A DNA stretch of 64,000 nt from Viola odorata (taxonomy: Eukaryota; Streptophyta; Magnoliopsida; Malpighiales; Violaceae): positions 63,028,327-63,092,326 of the forward strand of contig OY829539.1 in assembly GCA_963691705.1 (NCBI GenBank). Direction: 5' to 3'. The position numbers were made by a program, and so were the translations under genes. Positions 1 to 12,700 of this stretch are shown here, piece by piece (within the stretch, counting starts at the first letter, position 1; every line of letters begins with the position of its first letter). The notes below the pieces were generated by a model, which ran no database searches, was not told the DNA's origin, and worked only from the letters and a program-made list of their open reading frames with translations.

Positions 1-1810
1 AGCAATTAATTTTAATGTGTTATAAATAATGAAAGAAATGTTTACCTCATCAAATGTCTTTTCCTCGTCAAAATTAGGGATCTAATGCTAGGTTGCCATC
101 CCCTACTAATGAGTGTCTTCATTTAGTTATTGCCTATTGGTATAGAATAAATTAGTATAAATTAAAATACTGATTTTAAATAACATTTCAATATGACGGG
201 TGTAAATCGAGATAAAAATTAAAATGATATAATATTTTTTATATTTTATTTTTAGTATTGCCATGAAACGTTATCAAATATAATATGAGATCAATTACGT
301 TGATATAACATCCTTAACATGTATGTGCTCAATTTCACGATTTTTTGTCAAAAGAACTAGGGGCCTACAAACGGCAAAAAATAAATTATTCAATCAACAA
401 AATTAAAACTTTAATATATAATACTAAGAAATAGGGTAATTAAACTTTGATGACCTGTGCATGCTCGGAGCTGAGCTTTGAAGTTGTAGAAGAACTGTTG
501 GCGGATCTATAGCTAGTATCGGAACTTTACTCAGAGTTATAGTATGAGGTCTAGCAAGCCTTATTGCATATGAAGGACGGCTGACAAGTCTACATCTTCA
601 GTTAGGGTTTGGAGGCTAGGAGCTGGGTTTTAGCTTCTTGTTCATGTGACCTATGTTGAGTTGAAATCATTCTTGTTATGATTCAAAAAAAAAAAAAAAC
701 TTTTCATGGCCACGATGTCATATGCCCCATGTGCTGTAGTTACTATTAAACCATCCACAGCAGCGGGTGTTAAATTTAGGGTGTTATTCACTTTCTCTCA
801 CTGGCACATCAACTTAACACCCAACCAAAAAACATTTAACACCCACGCGCTCACACCAAGGGATTATTCAGGGCGTTAAAAACTTTCTCTCCCTTCCACA
901 TCATTTATCATATACCCCACCATATTTTTCATTTCTTTTTCTTATTAAATTTATAATTACTATAATAATTACTTTTTATAATATAATAAATAATAAATAA
1001 TATTTTTTTAATATAAATTAATTAAATTTCATAATTTCTTTTCAGATTTCAAAAAATCTATACTTTTTTATAAATAAATAATATAATAATTGTTATTGTA
1101 TGTTTTACTTTCAAATTGTGTGTTTTATTTTCGAATTGTGTGTTTTATTTTCAAATTGTGTGTTTTTATTTTCAAATATGTTTTATTTTTAAAATATTTT
1201 GAGTAATTATTATGAAAAAAATCATTTAAAAAAGAAGAAAATGAAAAAAAAGTGTAAAAAATTCTGATTTTTTTTAGTGTCCAAATAATACAAACCTAGT
1301 CTCAATTTATAGATCTCAAAAAATTAAAAATAATGGTATATTTTTTATAAAATTATTTTTAGTATATATTATAAAAAAATCGATTTAAAAAATGAGGGAG
1401 AAAAAAAAATAACACCCTCATCCAATGGCATAGCGCATTGGATGACTGTTTTTTTTTTTAATAAAAAAACTGGTAGTGGGGTCCCACTGTCAGTTTAGTC
1501 CGGGACCAAATTTTGGTCCCCGTACTATCCAAGCTGGCATTTGATACCCATTTGCTCCCCTGCTGCACGCTTTGCTCCTCCTTTGATACCCATTTGCTGA
1601 TGGTCTTATGGTTTAAACTAATAAAACTTATGAACTACGAACACTTTGTTTTTTATGTCGTGCTCGTATCAGATTTATTTTTCGATATGAATACTTGACG
1701 GATACCTAATTTTTTGGGTCATAATTTTAATGGTGTCAAAGAAATTAAACTTAATTTAAAAATAATGTTTTAATTGCATTAGTTGAATTTATTATTATTA
1801 TTATGAATGA

Positions 1811-1813
<3 letters not shown>

Positions 1814-1880
<67 letters not shown>
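1814..1880. repeat. (TA)n microsatellite
   Basis: An almost perfect run of TA dinucleotides, about 67 bp long. Shorter TA runs recur in the 3' intron of each NLR copy (about 5742-5769, 19215-19227, 26850-26866 and 27283-27304). Confidence 0.95.
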
Positions 1881-1885
<5 letters not shown>

Positions 1886-2178
1886 TATATACATACATAT
1901 TGATGTCTAGATCTGCTAATTGGATGGGTCGGGTCGGGTTGAATTTGGACCTTTGTCAAATTCGGTAAAAATTGAGACAGGTTGGGCCAATTTTTACATG
2001 ACACAAGGCCGCCCCTCCTATGAAATGGGCTGCTCGTAGGCCTCACGAGCTAGTCTATTTTTTGATTTTTTATTTTATGATGATGAGGAGTAATATGGAG
2101 ATTTAATATTGCTAATACTAACAAATCAAATCCACGCTTAAAATAAATAAAATTAAAACTGCATAATTTGCACAATTT

Positions 2179-2321
2179 GCACAATTTGCACAGCAGTGGT
2201 CAAAGTATACACGGTCGTTTCCTTTATTTGCATTAACGCAAAAACTCCAATGTGCAATGACATCTTATCCACTGAATAATGACAGTTTGTATAATAATAA
2301 TCACTGCTGTGCAAATTGTGC
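2179..2321. repeat. 20-bp perfect inverted repeat flanking a 103-bp spacer
   Basis: Positions 2179-2198 are the exact reverse complement of 2302-2321. The left arm is preceded by further copies of the 10-bp unit GCACAATTTG. It could be a small MITE or a foldback, but no target-site duplication was recognised. It lies just upstream of the duplicated promoter of the first BED-NLR. Confidence 0.6.
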
Positions 2322-2981
2322 AAGCATCCAATTACATCATTTCTTGTATAGTACTCCATACATTTTTTCAAAAACAATTGATTAAAGTCAACATAATAAT
2401 TAAAAGACTACATCACTACCCCTATCCCTCTTCTCGACACTCTCTCTCTTCTGGTACTGATCCGTTTGACCATGTTTGCTTAATCTCCTCCTATCTTCCT
2501 CATAATTCTAACCAATCAGGTAATTATTATTATATATTATAGTTCTACTCTCTCTTTTCTTCTGCTTATACAGATCCAATCTTGTTATATGTCTAGTTAA
2601 TCCAATCTTGTTATATGTCTAGTTAATCTGGTAATTTTGCTACCTCTTTTGATTATATAAATATCCATGTATGTGCTTATGATGTATTTGCTTCTTTTGA
2701 TCAGATCATTTGGAAAAACATCTTGTAGCTAATCAGCACCATCAATCATCATCACTGTACTTGTGCTGACCATCTGCTTTCTTATAATTTATAACCACAG
2801 CAGGTAACACCTTTTTTTTTCTGTTCATTATTCTGGTCTCCTCGGAACATATATTTCTATTTTTATTGGATGATAGTTGAGATTTCTTAATACTAATTCA
2901 ATTGCAGTTTTCATGTATATTTTATTTTTATCAGTCCTTTAATTAGTTGTTTTGTATAAATGCTGCAGGTTGTTGAGAAGA

Positions 2982-5709
2982 ATGGCAAATATTAAGCTGC
3001 ATTTCAATAAGGACAAAGAGAACGGCAAGTATCTGTGCAAACATTGTGGACATGATCTTGCTGGAACTACTTCTACAACAAGGTTAAGGGCTCATCTAAT
3101 CGGAGCGACCAATGCCGGTTCTAAAATTTGTCCAAACGTTCCTGATGAGGTTAAGAAGTCTTTGTCATGTGAAATCAACAAAAGGCAGAAAACCGCGCCT
3201 GGCTATGTCCTATCATCCCCTTCAAATCTTCCACCTGTAGAAACAGAAGGTGTCACAGAAGCGATGACATTAGTTTTGCCACCAAATGGGAGTGGTGCAA
3301 ACAATCAAGGAGGGGTGCAATTCTTGCCACAACAACATTCCACGCCACTCCAATACGTAGCAGAACTGAATGAGGGGGCCAAGAAGCCTTGTGGTCCAAC
3401 AGTGGGCTTGGAGGAGAAACTTGCTGAGGTTTTGAGGTACCTTGAGAAAGAAAATGTTGGGATTGTGGGTATTTACGGGCAAGGGGGCGTTGGGAAAACT
3501 ACGCTCTTGAAGAAAATCAACAACCATTTTGTTGACCATGGCTCTGAACGTTTTCTGGTGGTTTGGATTGATGTGCCCAAAGATATCAACCTTGAGGCCA
3601 TTCAGCAAGCCGTTGGAGAAAAGATTGGCCTTCTCGACAAATTGAAGGACATTAGTATCGAGGAGAAAGCTGCATATATATCCGAGAAATTGCAGCGAAA
3701 GAAGATCATCTTGCTGCTAGATGACATACGTAAGGCTATTAACCTTTCTAAGATTGGGATTCCTCCATCCTATAGTCTGAATGAATCCAGGGTAGTTTTT
3801 ACAACACGACCTGAACATGTATGCAAAAAAATGGAGCCGAAGCCTGGCTGGAGCACTAGCATAGAGACTTTGGGAGATGAAGAAGCTTGGCAACTGTTTG
3901 TGATGAGAGTTGGAGAGGATATCATCAACAGCCATCCACAAATTCAGCAGATTGCAAGAAGAGTAGCCAAAAAGTGTGGGGGGTTGCCACTAGCATTATC
4001 TATAATAGGTAAAGCCATGTCTTGCGAGAGAGAACCCAAAGTGTGGGAGCATACTGTCAAGACTTTTGAAAGACCATCCCTCCAACATTCAGAAGCTCAT
4101 CAGGATGCCTATGGGGTTAGTATGAGTGAATTGTTCTCAATTTTGAGGTATAGTTATGAAAATTTACCAAATGAGACATATAAATCATGTTTCTTGTATT
4201 GTGCTCTTTTTCCCGAGGGCTGTCTGGTTCAGAAAAAAAGCATAATAGAATATTGGATGTTTGAAGATTTTTGGATTGATTGTGATGATGATGACTTTGA
4301 CCCTCGTTGCGAGGCGTACCGTATTTTGAATGTTCTTGCTAGTTCATGTCTACTTGAAGATGAGAAAGATTGGGTAAAGATGCATGATGTGGTTCGAAGC
4401 ATGGCATTGTGGATAGGAAAAGAAGATACATTGGCTATGGCTGGGATGGAGCTCGAAGAAACACCAAGTGTTAGGATGTGGAAACAGATGAAAAGGGTGT
4501 CACTGATGGAAAATGACATTAAGGAGCTAAAGCAGGTACCTGCATGCCCTAATCTTTTGACTTTGCTTCTCAACAACAATAGACAATTGAATGAGATATG
4601 TACTGGATTTTTTGAATCCATGGGCATGCTGACTGTCCTGGACCTGTCGTTCACTAGTGTTGAGGAGCTTCAGCATATCAAGATTGGTTTTATTAAAATA
4701 CCTCAACATATATGGTACGAAGATAATAGAGTTACCTGTTGTGTTGATAAAAATGAAAGAATTAAGGTATTTGAATGTTGGTCACCTTACTAATCTAAGA
4801 TTCAGCAGAAAAAATCAAGTAATCCGCCAATTGTCATCATTGCAATTTTTGGGAATGACGTTTACGTATTATTATTATTATTATGAAGAGGATGAAATAA
4901 GCGAGGTAGAAGGGGGTGATGAGATTCTTTTGGAGGAATTGCAGGATTTAGAAAATTTGAAGGTGTTAAAGATCACACTACGATCTTTCTCAGGTCTTGT
5001 GAAATTGTTTAATAATCGTAGATTGTTGAAAATAACTCGAGATTTGTGCTTCATCGATATCAAAACTCCAAATCAGTCGATGGATATTTCTTTGTTAGCA
5101 CAAGCAAAACACTTGGAGGTGCTTGAGCTTATAATTTGTGATTTCAAAGAGTTGAAGAATAGCCAGGAATCTACTGATTCCAGCAGCAGCAAGCTCCTTA
5201 AAAGTACATCAACTGGTTTAACACAAATGATAAGTTTCAATAGCATCGAGAAGTTGGTTGTGGGTGGCTGCAATTACTTGGAGGATATAACATGTGTTGT
5301 TTCAATGCCAAATTTGAGACAGCGGTTTGTTGGTCATTGTGATGAACTAAGAGAAATAATCTGTAGGGAGAAAATAGGTGAAGTACCACTGGTAGGAAAG
5401 GGCGAAGAGGTGTATCCAGTATTTTCCAGTCTTGCAGTTCTGCATTTAAATAATCTTCCAGTATTGAAGAGTATTTACCCAAACAACACTCTGGCGTTGC
5501 GCTTCCTGTATGATCTTATCGTGAAGGATTGTCCACAACTGAAGAAGCTTCCAGTGGACCCTAATAGTGGTGTGTTGGGATGTAGTCAAATTAGGTTGTT
5601 GGCTGAAGAAGATTGGTGGGATGCGGTAGAATGGGAGGATGCTGCTGCTAAAGCTGCTCTATTACCCCGTTTCAATCTTTATAATCTCAGCCGGAAGGTA
5701 ATGATCTAA
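2982..5709 (+). pseudogene. BED-type zinc finger NB-ARC-LRR resistance protein, copy 1 (LRR frameshift)
   Basis: This is an intracellular immune receptor of the RPS2/RPS5-type NB-LRR group, with the usual coiled coil replaced by a BED finger. The chosen start follows a CTGCAG splice acceptor; two 5'-UTR introns precede it (donors near 2520 and 2805). Counted from the upstream in-frame Met at 2952, the BED ligands are Cys29, Cys32, His48 and Cys60, and the P-loop GQGGVGKTT starts near residue 176. Then follow kinase-2 (LLLDD), RNBS-B (FTTRPEH), GLPLAL, RNBS-D (CFLYCALFPE) and MHD. Relative to copies 2 and 3, five bases are missing at about 4677, so the first frame stops at 4793; the rest of the LRR stays open in another frame to 5709. 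A spliced C-terminus is possible: the donor at 5698 joins an exon that stops almost at once. The product would be a truncated BED-NB-ARC of about 603 aa unless the lesion is an assembly error. Confidence 0.85.
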
Positions 5710-5737
5710 TATTATCTTAATTTCCTAATAATCAATT

Positions 5738-5771
<34 letters not shown>

Positions 5772-6111
5772 TGATTTTATTTTATTTTTTAATTTTTTTT
5801 TGCAGGGATTCTAAGCTATTGAGAATGAGAGGCATTAATTTAATTCAAGAACTTGCTTCAAGCTTTCAAGAATAACCAGCTCTTACGGAGAGTTTCTTTT
5901 CTTCCTTGTTTTGGATCCCTCTTTTATATATGTTGTGGCTGTAATTTATAAATCTTTGGATAACATTTAGTTATGTCAAGAATATAGTTTTGGTGAGACA
6001 GTAAAATTCTTACGTTTGGTATTGTTTTTTATTTAAATTACATTTACCTATATATATTATGTAATTTTTTCTCATATTCGATTACTTTTTACTCCAATTT
6101 CATTTTCATAT

Positions 6112-6185
6112 ATGTTAGATTAATTATTCAAACCAGATCTTCCTGATATTGTACACTTTTCATTTTTATGCCTTACAATTTAAAA
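6112..6185 (+). pseudogene. Relic of a defensin-like gene 3' end
   Basis: This stretch, from the TGTTAG stop context through the following 60 or so bases, closely matches 28384-28450 and more loosely matches the 3' end and 3' flank of the intact defensin-like gene (from 7314). No coding exon remains. It marks an older tandem copy of that gene between the first NLR and the intact defensin-like gene. Confidence 0.5.
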
Positions 6186-6883
6186 AAAAAACTTTTATGT
6201 TTAGAAAATAAATAAATAATTATAAATTTAAAATTTGATTCCTTCCAGTTCCACACTACAATATTTTTTTTAAAAGAAAAAACAATCCCATGTTTTCTAC
6301 GGTAGTAAGCCACCAAAAGGGATCAAAACCAATTGAATCATGCACGAAAGACTCGCAAAGATTTACTTGTCGCCACTATTTCTCATTAGGTATATGCCAT
6401 TTTTGTAGTTCAACAAATAATATTAAGGTTTTAATTAAATATATCTGAAGTAAACGATCTCTAAGGTTTTGCAGTTTAATCGTTTGAAATCAATTCTAAT
6501 TAAGAATAGGTTCTGATTCAAAGACTAGTGAATAATCTCCCGAGTGGTTCTGCTAAGTTGAATTTAGTGTACGTTTTTCTTATCTCTTCGATTGTACATT
6601 TTATTTGTCTATTCTAGTTGAGAGATTAATCTAGTTTGAGAATTATTGAATTTCGAAAACGATAATCCTCTTAGCATATTTTTCTCCATTCTCTGTACGC
6701 GAAACTGACAACTTAATTGTAAGTGAATAAATCACTCACCATTCAGTCATAGTCAATGGTATATTATTTCTGGCCTACTTAATTTGATCACATTCTTTAG
6801 TCAATTGAGTTTGATTCAATTTCCTTTTATAATTCCCTAACCTTTTTAAGACAATTTTCTCTTAGAATAGTGATTTGTGACTC

Positions 6884-6904
6884 ATATATTATTATATATA
6901 TATT
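6884..6904 (+). promoter_or_regulatory. Putative TATA box of the defensin-like gene
   Basis: An ATTATATATATATT-type element lies about 66-85 bp before the ATG at 6970, a plausible TATA position for a plant gene with a short leader. About 100 bp of the sequence just upstream (6772-6873) is duplicated at 21174-21274. Confidence 0.4.
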
Positions 6905-6969
6905 GGAAGAGTTGGTTGTGAAAAAAGAAGAGACTATAAACAATCAATCATCAATCTCATCTCTTAAGA

Positions 6970-7320
6970 ATGGCCTTCCGTCTCATGTTTCTACTCTTTC
7001 TCCTTTCATCATTCTCAGGTAATTACTATCACATACCTTAAAATATAAATATAAAATGATTATACATTGATTATTTTACTGTTAATTTGGCATCGCTAAC
7101 TAGTAATTGCTAATTTATGGGGAAATAATAATAATTTTTTGTACTGACAGAAGAGAAGATGGTGGTGGAATCAAAGACATGTTACCAAGTGAATCCAAGC
7201 TATCCAACAGGTGGGCGAGGTTGCAACCAGTCAGATTGTGCAATCTCTTGTGAGTATGAAATGTGGGACTCCGGATTCTGCCAAGATCCTAATACCTGCG
7301 TTTGCACTGTCAAATGTTAG
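6970..7320 (+). CDS. Secreted defensin-like cysteine-rich peptide (DEFL)
   Basis: Two exons (6970-7018 and 7151-7320) split by a phase-1 GT-AG intron encode 72 aa. Residues 1-16 are a strongly hydrophobic signal peptide (MAFRLMFLLFLLSSFS). The mature part has eight cysteines at residues 27, 41, 46, 50, 60, 66, 68 and 72, with the closing C-x-C-x3-C pattern and C-terminal Cys. The single intron at the end of the signal-peptide exon is the classic DEFL gene layout. Such peptides are secreted to the apoplast and act in antimicrobial defence or in signalling, including pollination; which applies here cannot be told. It lies between two members of the NLR cluster, and relics of it occur beside the other NLR copies. 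Confidence 0.85.
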
Positions 7321-9100
7321 ACCAATTATTATTCACATCAGATCATACAATATTGTAGCTTCTTGATATTGTCAACTTTTCATTATTAATAATAAAAATA
7401 AAACATTTATAATATTAATGGGGTGTGAGGGTCAAAAGAAGAAAGAAAAATAATGTGGCATGTTTCCTGACGTGTTTTGTTGATGTGGCAACGACTGAGT
7501 AGATGATGTGGCACATAACGATGCCATGTTAGCTCACCGTGACAGTAGGATTGTCATTAAACAAAATATTATAGTTCAAGGTGTAAAAAGACAAAAAATA
7601 GTTGAAGGTTTTCATTAAATAAAGCATTAAAGTTCAGAATCCCTTATTCTTTTTTACCAAATAACAATTACTTAAAATTAAATTGGAGGGATTAAATTAC
7701 AAATTATTTAAACGGGGTGTCTTTAAAGGAAAAAATGAAGGGACGTGAGGAAACTAGGGGCTAGGGCTGTGAAAAAAAGAGAAATCGAATTGAACCAACT
7801 GGTAAACTAAATCGAAAAATCGGTTATCCAATTAAAAAATAAAACTTTATCCGATTCATAAAATTAATTTTTTTACTATATTAGATATCCGAACGAGGAA
7901 TCATAGAATAACTAATTAATTTGAACCAAATCGATTCGAAGATAATCACAAGAGGAAATGAAGAAAACAGGAAGAATCGCAGAAAATGCAAACCCAGCCA
8001 TAGAAACCTCTTTTTTTCAGAGAAATCAAAGCTAAGAATGATAAAGCGGAAGAAATTCTGAGAAGGGTATCAGAGAATTGATGATACCTTACACGAGATA
8101 GGAACAACCAGAGTCCTCTCTTAGCATACAGCTCCTACAGTCCGATTCGAGTGAGGAAACTGAAGAACTGAGAAACGGAGGAAAGAGCCAAACCCTGGCT
8201 AAAACCCTGCTGCCCTTTTCGTTTTCTTTTTTTCTAATTATCTTTTTAATTTTGGTATCGGGCCGTAGCTTTGCTTACTTTGATGGACCCTTCAGTGCAA
8301 TAAGGTAGTTTTGACGAGGCAGGAATCAAATTAATCCACTTAAATGTGTATAACTACCAAAAAAATTCATGGGTACTGTAAATTCAAATAATTTAAATAT
8401 TTGAACTAAATTACAGAGTGATATTAAATGGATAGATAAATAAAACTATCCAAATGATTGAATCTTTTTGTGTTTTGTTGATTATCCGAACTAAGTGTAC
8501 ATAAATATTTTAGTAATTTTTAATTATCCAAACTAAATTAAAATTTAATTATTTAAAATATTGTTTTTTTCGGTTATTATTTTCCAAGATTTACAAACCA
8601 CAACCAAAAATTAAAATAATAAATAACAGTTTTACAGAAATTGAAATTTTAAGTTGCTGAATTTGTAATATAAATCTTATTTGTAGTGAATATATTATTA
8701 ATTGTTATTATAATATTAAGGATTGAAATTTAAACGTTATAAAAATAATATATATGTATATATATATACTAATTAGTTAAACTATATACTGTATTTGTAG
8801 TGAATATAGTCTATAAAATACTAATTACTAAATATATATACATACTTTATGAATTAATTTTTTTTTACAGTTTTACTAATGGAAATAAAAGTAACAAAGT
8901 AAATTAATTTTACAATGTTGTTTCCTTTTTTTATTCGTTGTATTAGAGATTAAAAAAGGATTTTATACAATGTAAATTATATTATATTATACTCCAAGTA
9001 ACAGTTTTACTGATGGAGTACTAATTAAAAAAGAAGAAGAATTTATGAATCAACCGTGAACCAATAGATTAAAGTCAATTGATATAATTAATTAAGATAT
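7321..9100. other. Intergenic region, no gene; possible captured 5'-UTR relic on the minus strand
   Basis: No coding frame is supported. The first 130 bp are DEFL 3' flank, with a homologous stretch at 28391-28510. Around 7960-8220, less AT-rich than its surroundings, the minus strand reads like a transcribed leader ending in a splice-donor-like CGTGTAAGGTATC, but no exon follows. The rest is AT-rich. Homology to the first NLR promoter begins near 9103. Confidence 0.4.
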
Positions 9101-9718
9101 AAAAAACAATTGATTAAGTCAACACAATAATAATTAAAAGACTAAATCACTATCCCTTCAAAAAAATAAGAAGAAGACTAAATCACCATCTCTCGACTCT
9201 TCTCTCTTTTACAGTATGTGTTCTATGTTCGTACAGATCCGTTGCCCCATGTTTGTTTAACCAATCTTCCTCATAATTCTAACCTCAGGTAATTACTATA
9301 GTTCTACTCTCTTTTTTCTCCTGCTTATACAGATCCAATCTTGTTCTATTTCTAGTTAATCTTTTGATTATATAGATATGTATGTGCTTATGATGTATTT
9401 GCTTTTTTGATCAGATCATTTGGAAGAACATCTTGTAGCTAATCGGCACCCTCGATCATCATCATTCATCGCTATACTTGTGCTGTGCTGATCATCTGCC
9501 ACAGCAGGTAATTAAAAGTCTATCATTGTGGTTCCTATTATTTGTTTCTCTAATTACCGACCAAAGTCAACATGTATTTCTATTTTTATTGGATGATAGC
9601 TGAGATTTTTTGTTGGATGATAGTTTTGACTAATTCAATTGCAGTTTTGCAGTATATTTTATTTTGACCAGTCCTTTAATTAGTTGTATTGTATAAATGC
9701 TGCAGCTTCTTGAGAAGA

Positions 9719-12700
9719 ATGGCAAATATTACGCTTCATTTCAATGAGGTCGTAAACATAGAGAGCGGCAAATATAAGTTGCAGTGTAAATATTGTCTAC
9801 ATGTTCTTGCTGGACATACTTCACCAACAAGGTTAAGGGCTCATCTAATCGGATCGCCTAAAGCCGGTGTTAAAATTTGTCCAAATGTTCCTGATAGGGT
9901 TAAGAAGTCTTTGTCATGTGAAATCAACAAAAGGCAGAAAACCGCGCCTGGCTATATCCTATCACCCCCTTCAAATCTTCCACCTGTAGAAACAGAAGGC
10001 GTGACAGAAGCAGTGATGCCATCAAATGAGACTAGTAGCAATCCCCACCAAATTGAGGGTGGTGAAAACAACCACTATATCCCATGCTTTTCACCAGAAG
10101 TAAACAACGACTTCGGCAATATAGGACAGCACAACTGGTTGGGATATGAACATGAAAGTATTGATGAGTATCTTGTTCGACTTCGAGATAGCATGCCAAC
10201 ACCTCCAAATGAGTGTGGTAGTGTTGAACATTTGTTACTTCCAAATGATGTGGCAAATTTTTCAGTTGAAGAAATGGAAGATTATCAAGACACTAGAGAT
10301 GAAGAAACGGATCCAACTAATATTTCACCCAACATGAGGTTTAGAAGGAGTATTACTAATTGGGAAAGGGGTAAGCTTTTGGGACATGGGTCATGTGGAT
10401 CGGTGTATGAAGGATTGTCTGAGTAAGTGCTGAACTTGTGTTGTTAATTTGTCATTATTTTAGCCCTTTGTTAGTTGGCATATGCGCCTCTCCTTATTGT
10501 AGTTTCTTATCTTTGGTTTTGATTAGTGTTGTCATTTCTCTCTCTTCGATTATGTTCAAAATTTCTTCTAACATGCTTTAATAGTGGGTGAGTTTGCTTA
10601 CTTTTTGAAATCTTGAAGTTACAAACTGCAGACTTTAGGATTAGTCTTGACTTAATTGTAGCATTGTGGATTATATCTGCCCCGTCCGTATTTAAGTGAG
10701 GAATGAGCATCAGGCCTGATATGCGGGATTCTTTGATCATTTATTTTGAAATAGAAACTTAAAATCCTTGCACTTTTGCTTTAACCCTTGATGATGTTTT
10801 AAGGTCTGCCATTGCAGTTCAATAGAGATGGTGTTTTTGCTCATCTTTCCTGCATTAATATGATAGGGTATTAATGCTGTGTAGGTAACTAAGTGATATT
10901 CTGAAAGTTGAGATCTTCAGGCTCCAAATATAGTTGGCTGTAGAGTTGAGATCATGACATAATAGATATCTTGGATCAGTCAAGATCTCGGGTGTACATT
11001 TCGATTGGTAGCTATTATATTGGGAAGAGGGAGATTACAGTTTGTATTTTTTGTTGATCATTTGGTGTTCATATGAAGCCATTATAGGCGCTTAGGCTTT
11101 ATTTAACTTCTGAAGGATTTCTCCTTGCTAATGTTTTTGATCGGTTGTTCTCTCTCTTAAGAAGTGTATTTGGATGTGAAACAAGAAATGCATGATTTTC
11201 TGGCTCGTTAGGCGAAACCTATTAGTGGGCCTATCTATAAGTTATTGTTTAAAGATTAGCTTTCATTGACAGACATTTCTATGTTGCTGTGGTTAATTAA
11301 TTTTTTGTCTCTCGCAGTGATGGGTTCTTTTTTGCTGTCAAGGAGGTCTCATTACTTGATGATCAAGGAAGTCAGGGGAAGCGAAGTATTATTCACCTCG
11401 AGCAGGTGATACATGCTTATCTCGTACCAAACCATAGCAGCATTGTTTGATTGTGTTTCTCTTCCGTGATTATGGTTTTTGGACGCCTTAATGTTCTCGT
11501 GTTTCTCTTGATGAAATATGCATGTGTGTTTTCAGGAGATTAATCTTTTAAGTCGGATCGAGCATGAAAACATAGTTCAGTACTATGGCACTGATAAGGT
11601 ACTGGTTTCTTTCTTTCTTTAAATCGAAGTATTCTGAATGCATCTAAAGGAAGTGAAGTCACACTATGTTTCTTTTGTGCTCTTTTTACATATGCCTATT
11701 TTGTTAAACATCTGCTGTGGTGGATTTCAGCAAATTTTCGTATGATGATTGGGATGGGTTTTTGGTGTTACTCCAGGGTGGAAACTGTAGCTTCCATTTT
11801 AACTAACTGAATGCACAAAACTGTTCGATGAACCTTAAACTTGGACTGTAGATGGAAAGGATGCTTTGAGTATGATATTGCTGTATTTAATCTTGTATCA
11901 CTCCAAATTTTAGAACCAGAGCATATATTTTTCTTTATGTTTTTCAGAAGCATGGAGTATAGATAGTATTTGCTGAAACAATTTATATCTTTCCCTCCTG
12001 AAGGAATACCTTAGCTTAATGAGCTAATCTGGCTATTATTATGAGAAAATTATCTATCCACCATAGAAATGCATGAAATGCATGAAATGCAAAAGACATT
12101 TCTATTGAGGCCTTGGTACGTGCTAACTGATAACTTTGTAACTTCCATCTTTTGAGGTATAGTTTTTTTTTATTGGAATTTCTATTTCCTGAGACACCTT
12201 ACTACTCTTTTTCTTTCTTTATTCAATATTAGAGCCTGTTCTAGGCCAGAGGAATTATGGGATTCAAACCTGACGGAGTGAATAAGGAACTTTTTTGCCA
12301 CTATATCATTGTTTGATCCTCACTAGCATTTTATAGCAGTTTATAGGTCATCATAACACAGCTGGTGGTGTCGTTATCCATAATAATTTCTAATCTATAT
12401 AGGAAGGAAACAAATGCCTGATGGGAATAAAGCACCTTATAATTCTAATATCCTACCTTATAAGAGAAGAAATTTCCTGAATTACTTAACTGACTGGGGC
12501 CCAAAATTGGAAATGGGTAATCTCTCAATCTCCTTAGGAACTTGCTAAATGATTAGTTGATTTGGAATTTGGGAATAATGAGCAGTAGAATACCTACTGA
12601 TACAATGACTTGAGTGAGAGTATGGAAAATTCACATTTTCATAGGCACATTTCATTTTTCATAGCTTTCTTTCTCATTTTCGATTGTTATGTTATCACTG

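Larger units (their letters stand above)
1..2370. other. AT-rich intergenic region without recognisable gene
   Basis: No supported coding sequence is visible here. The stretch is AT-rich with homopolymer runs. It includes a sequence ending in a 15-A tract near 690-705 that could be a retroposed tail, and a long TA microsatellite. Short open frames inside it have no recognisable domain or splice context and were not called. Homology to the 5' flank of the BED-kinase gene starts only at about 2370. Confidence 0.6.

Noticed and set aside
675..705. Poly-A tract suggesting a processed retrocopy
   Set aside because: The sequence before it could not be matched to a gene and no target duplication was found.
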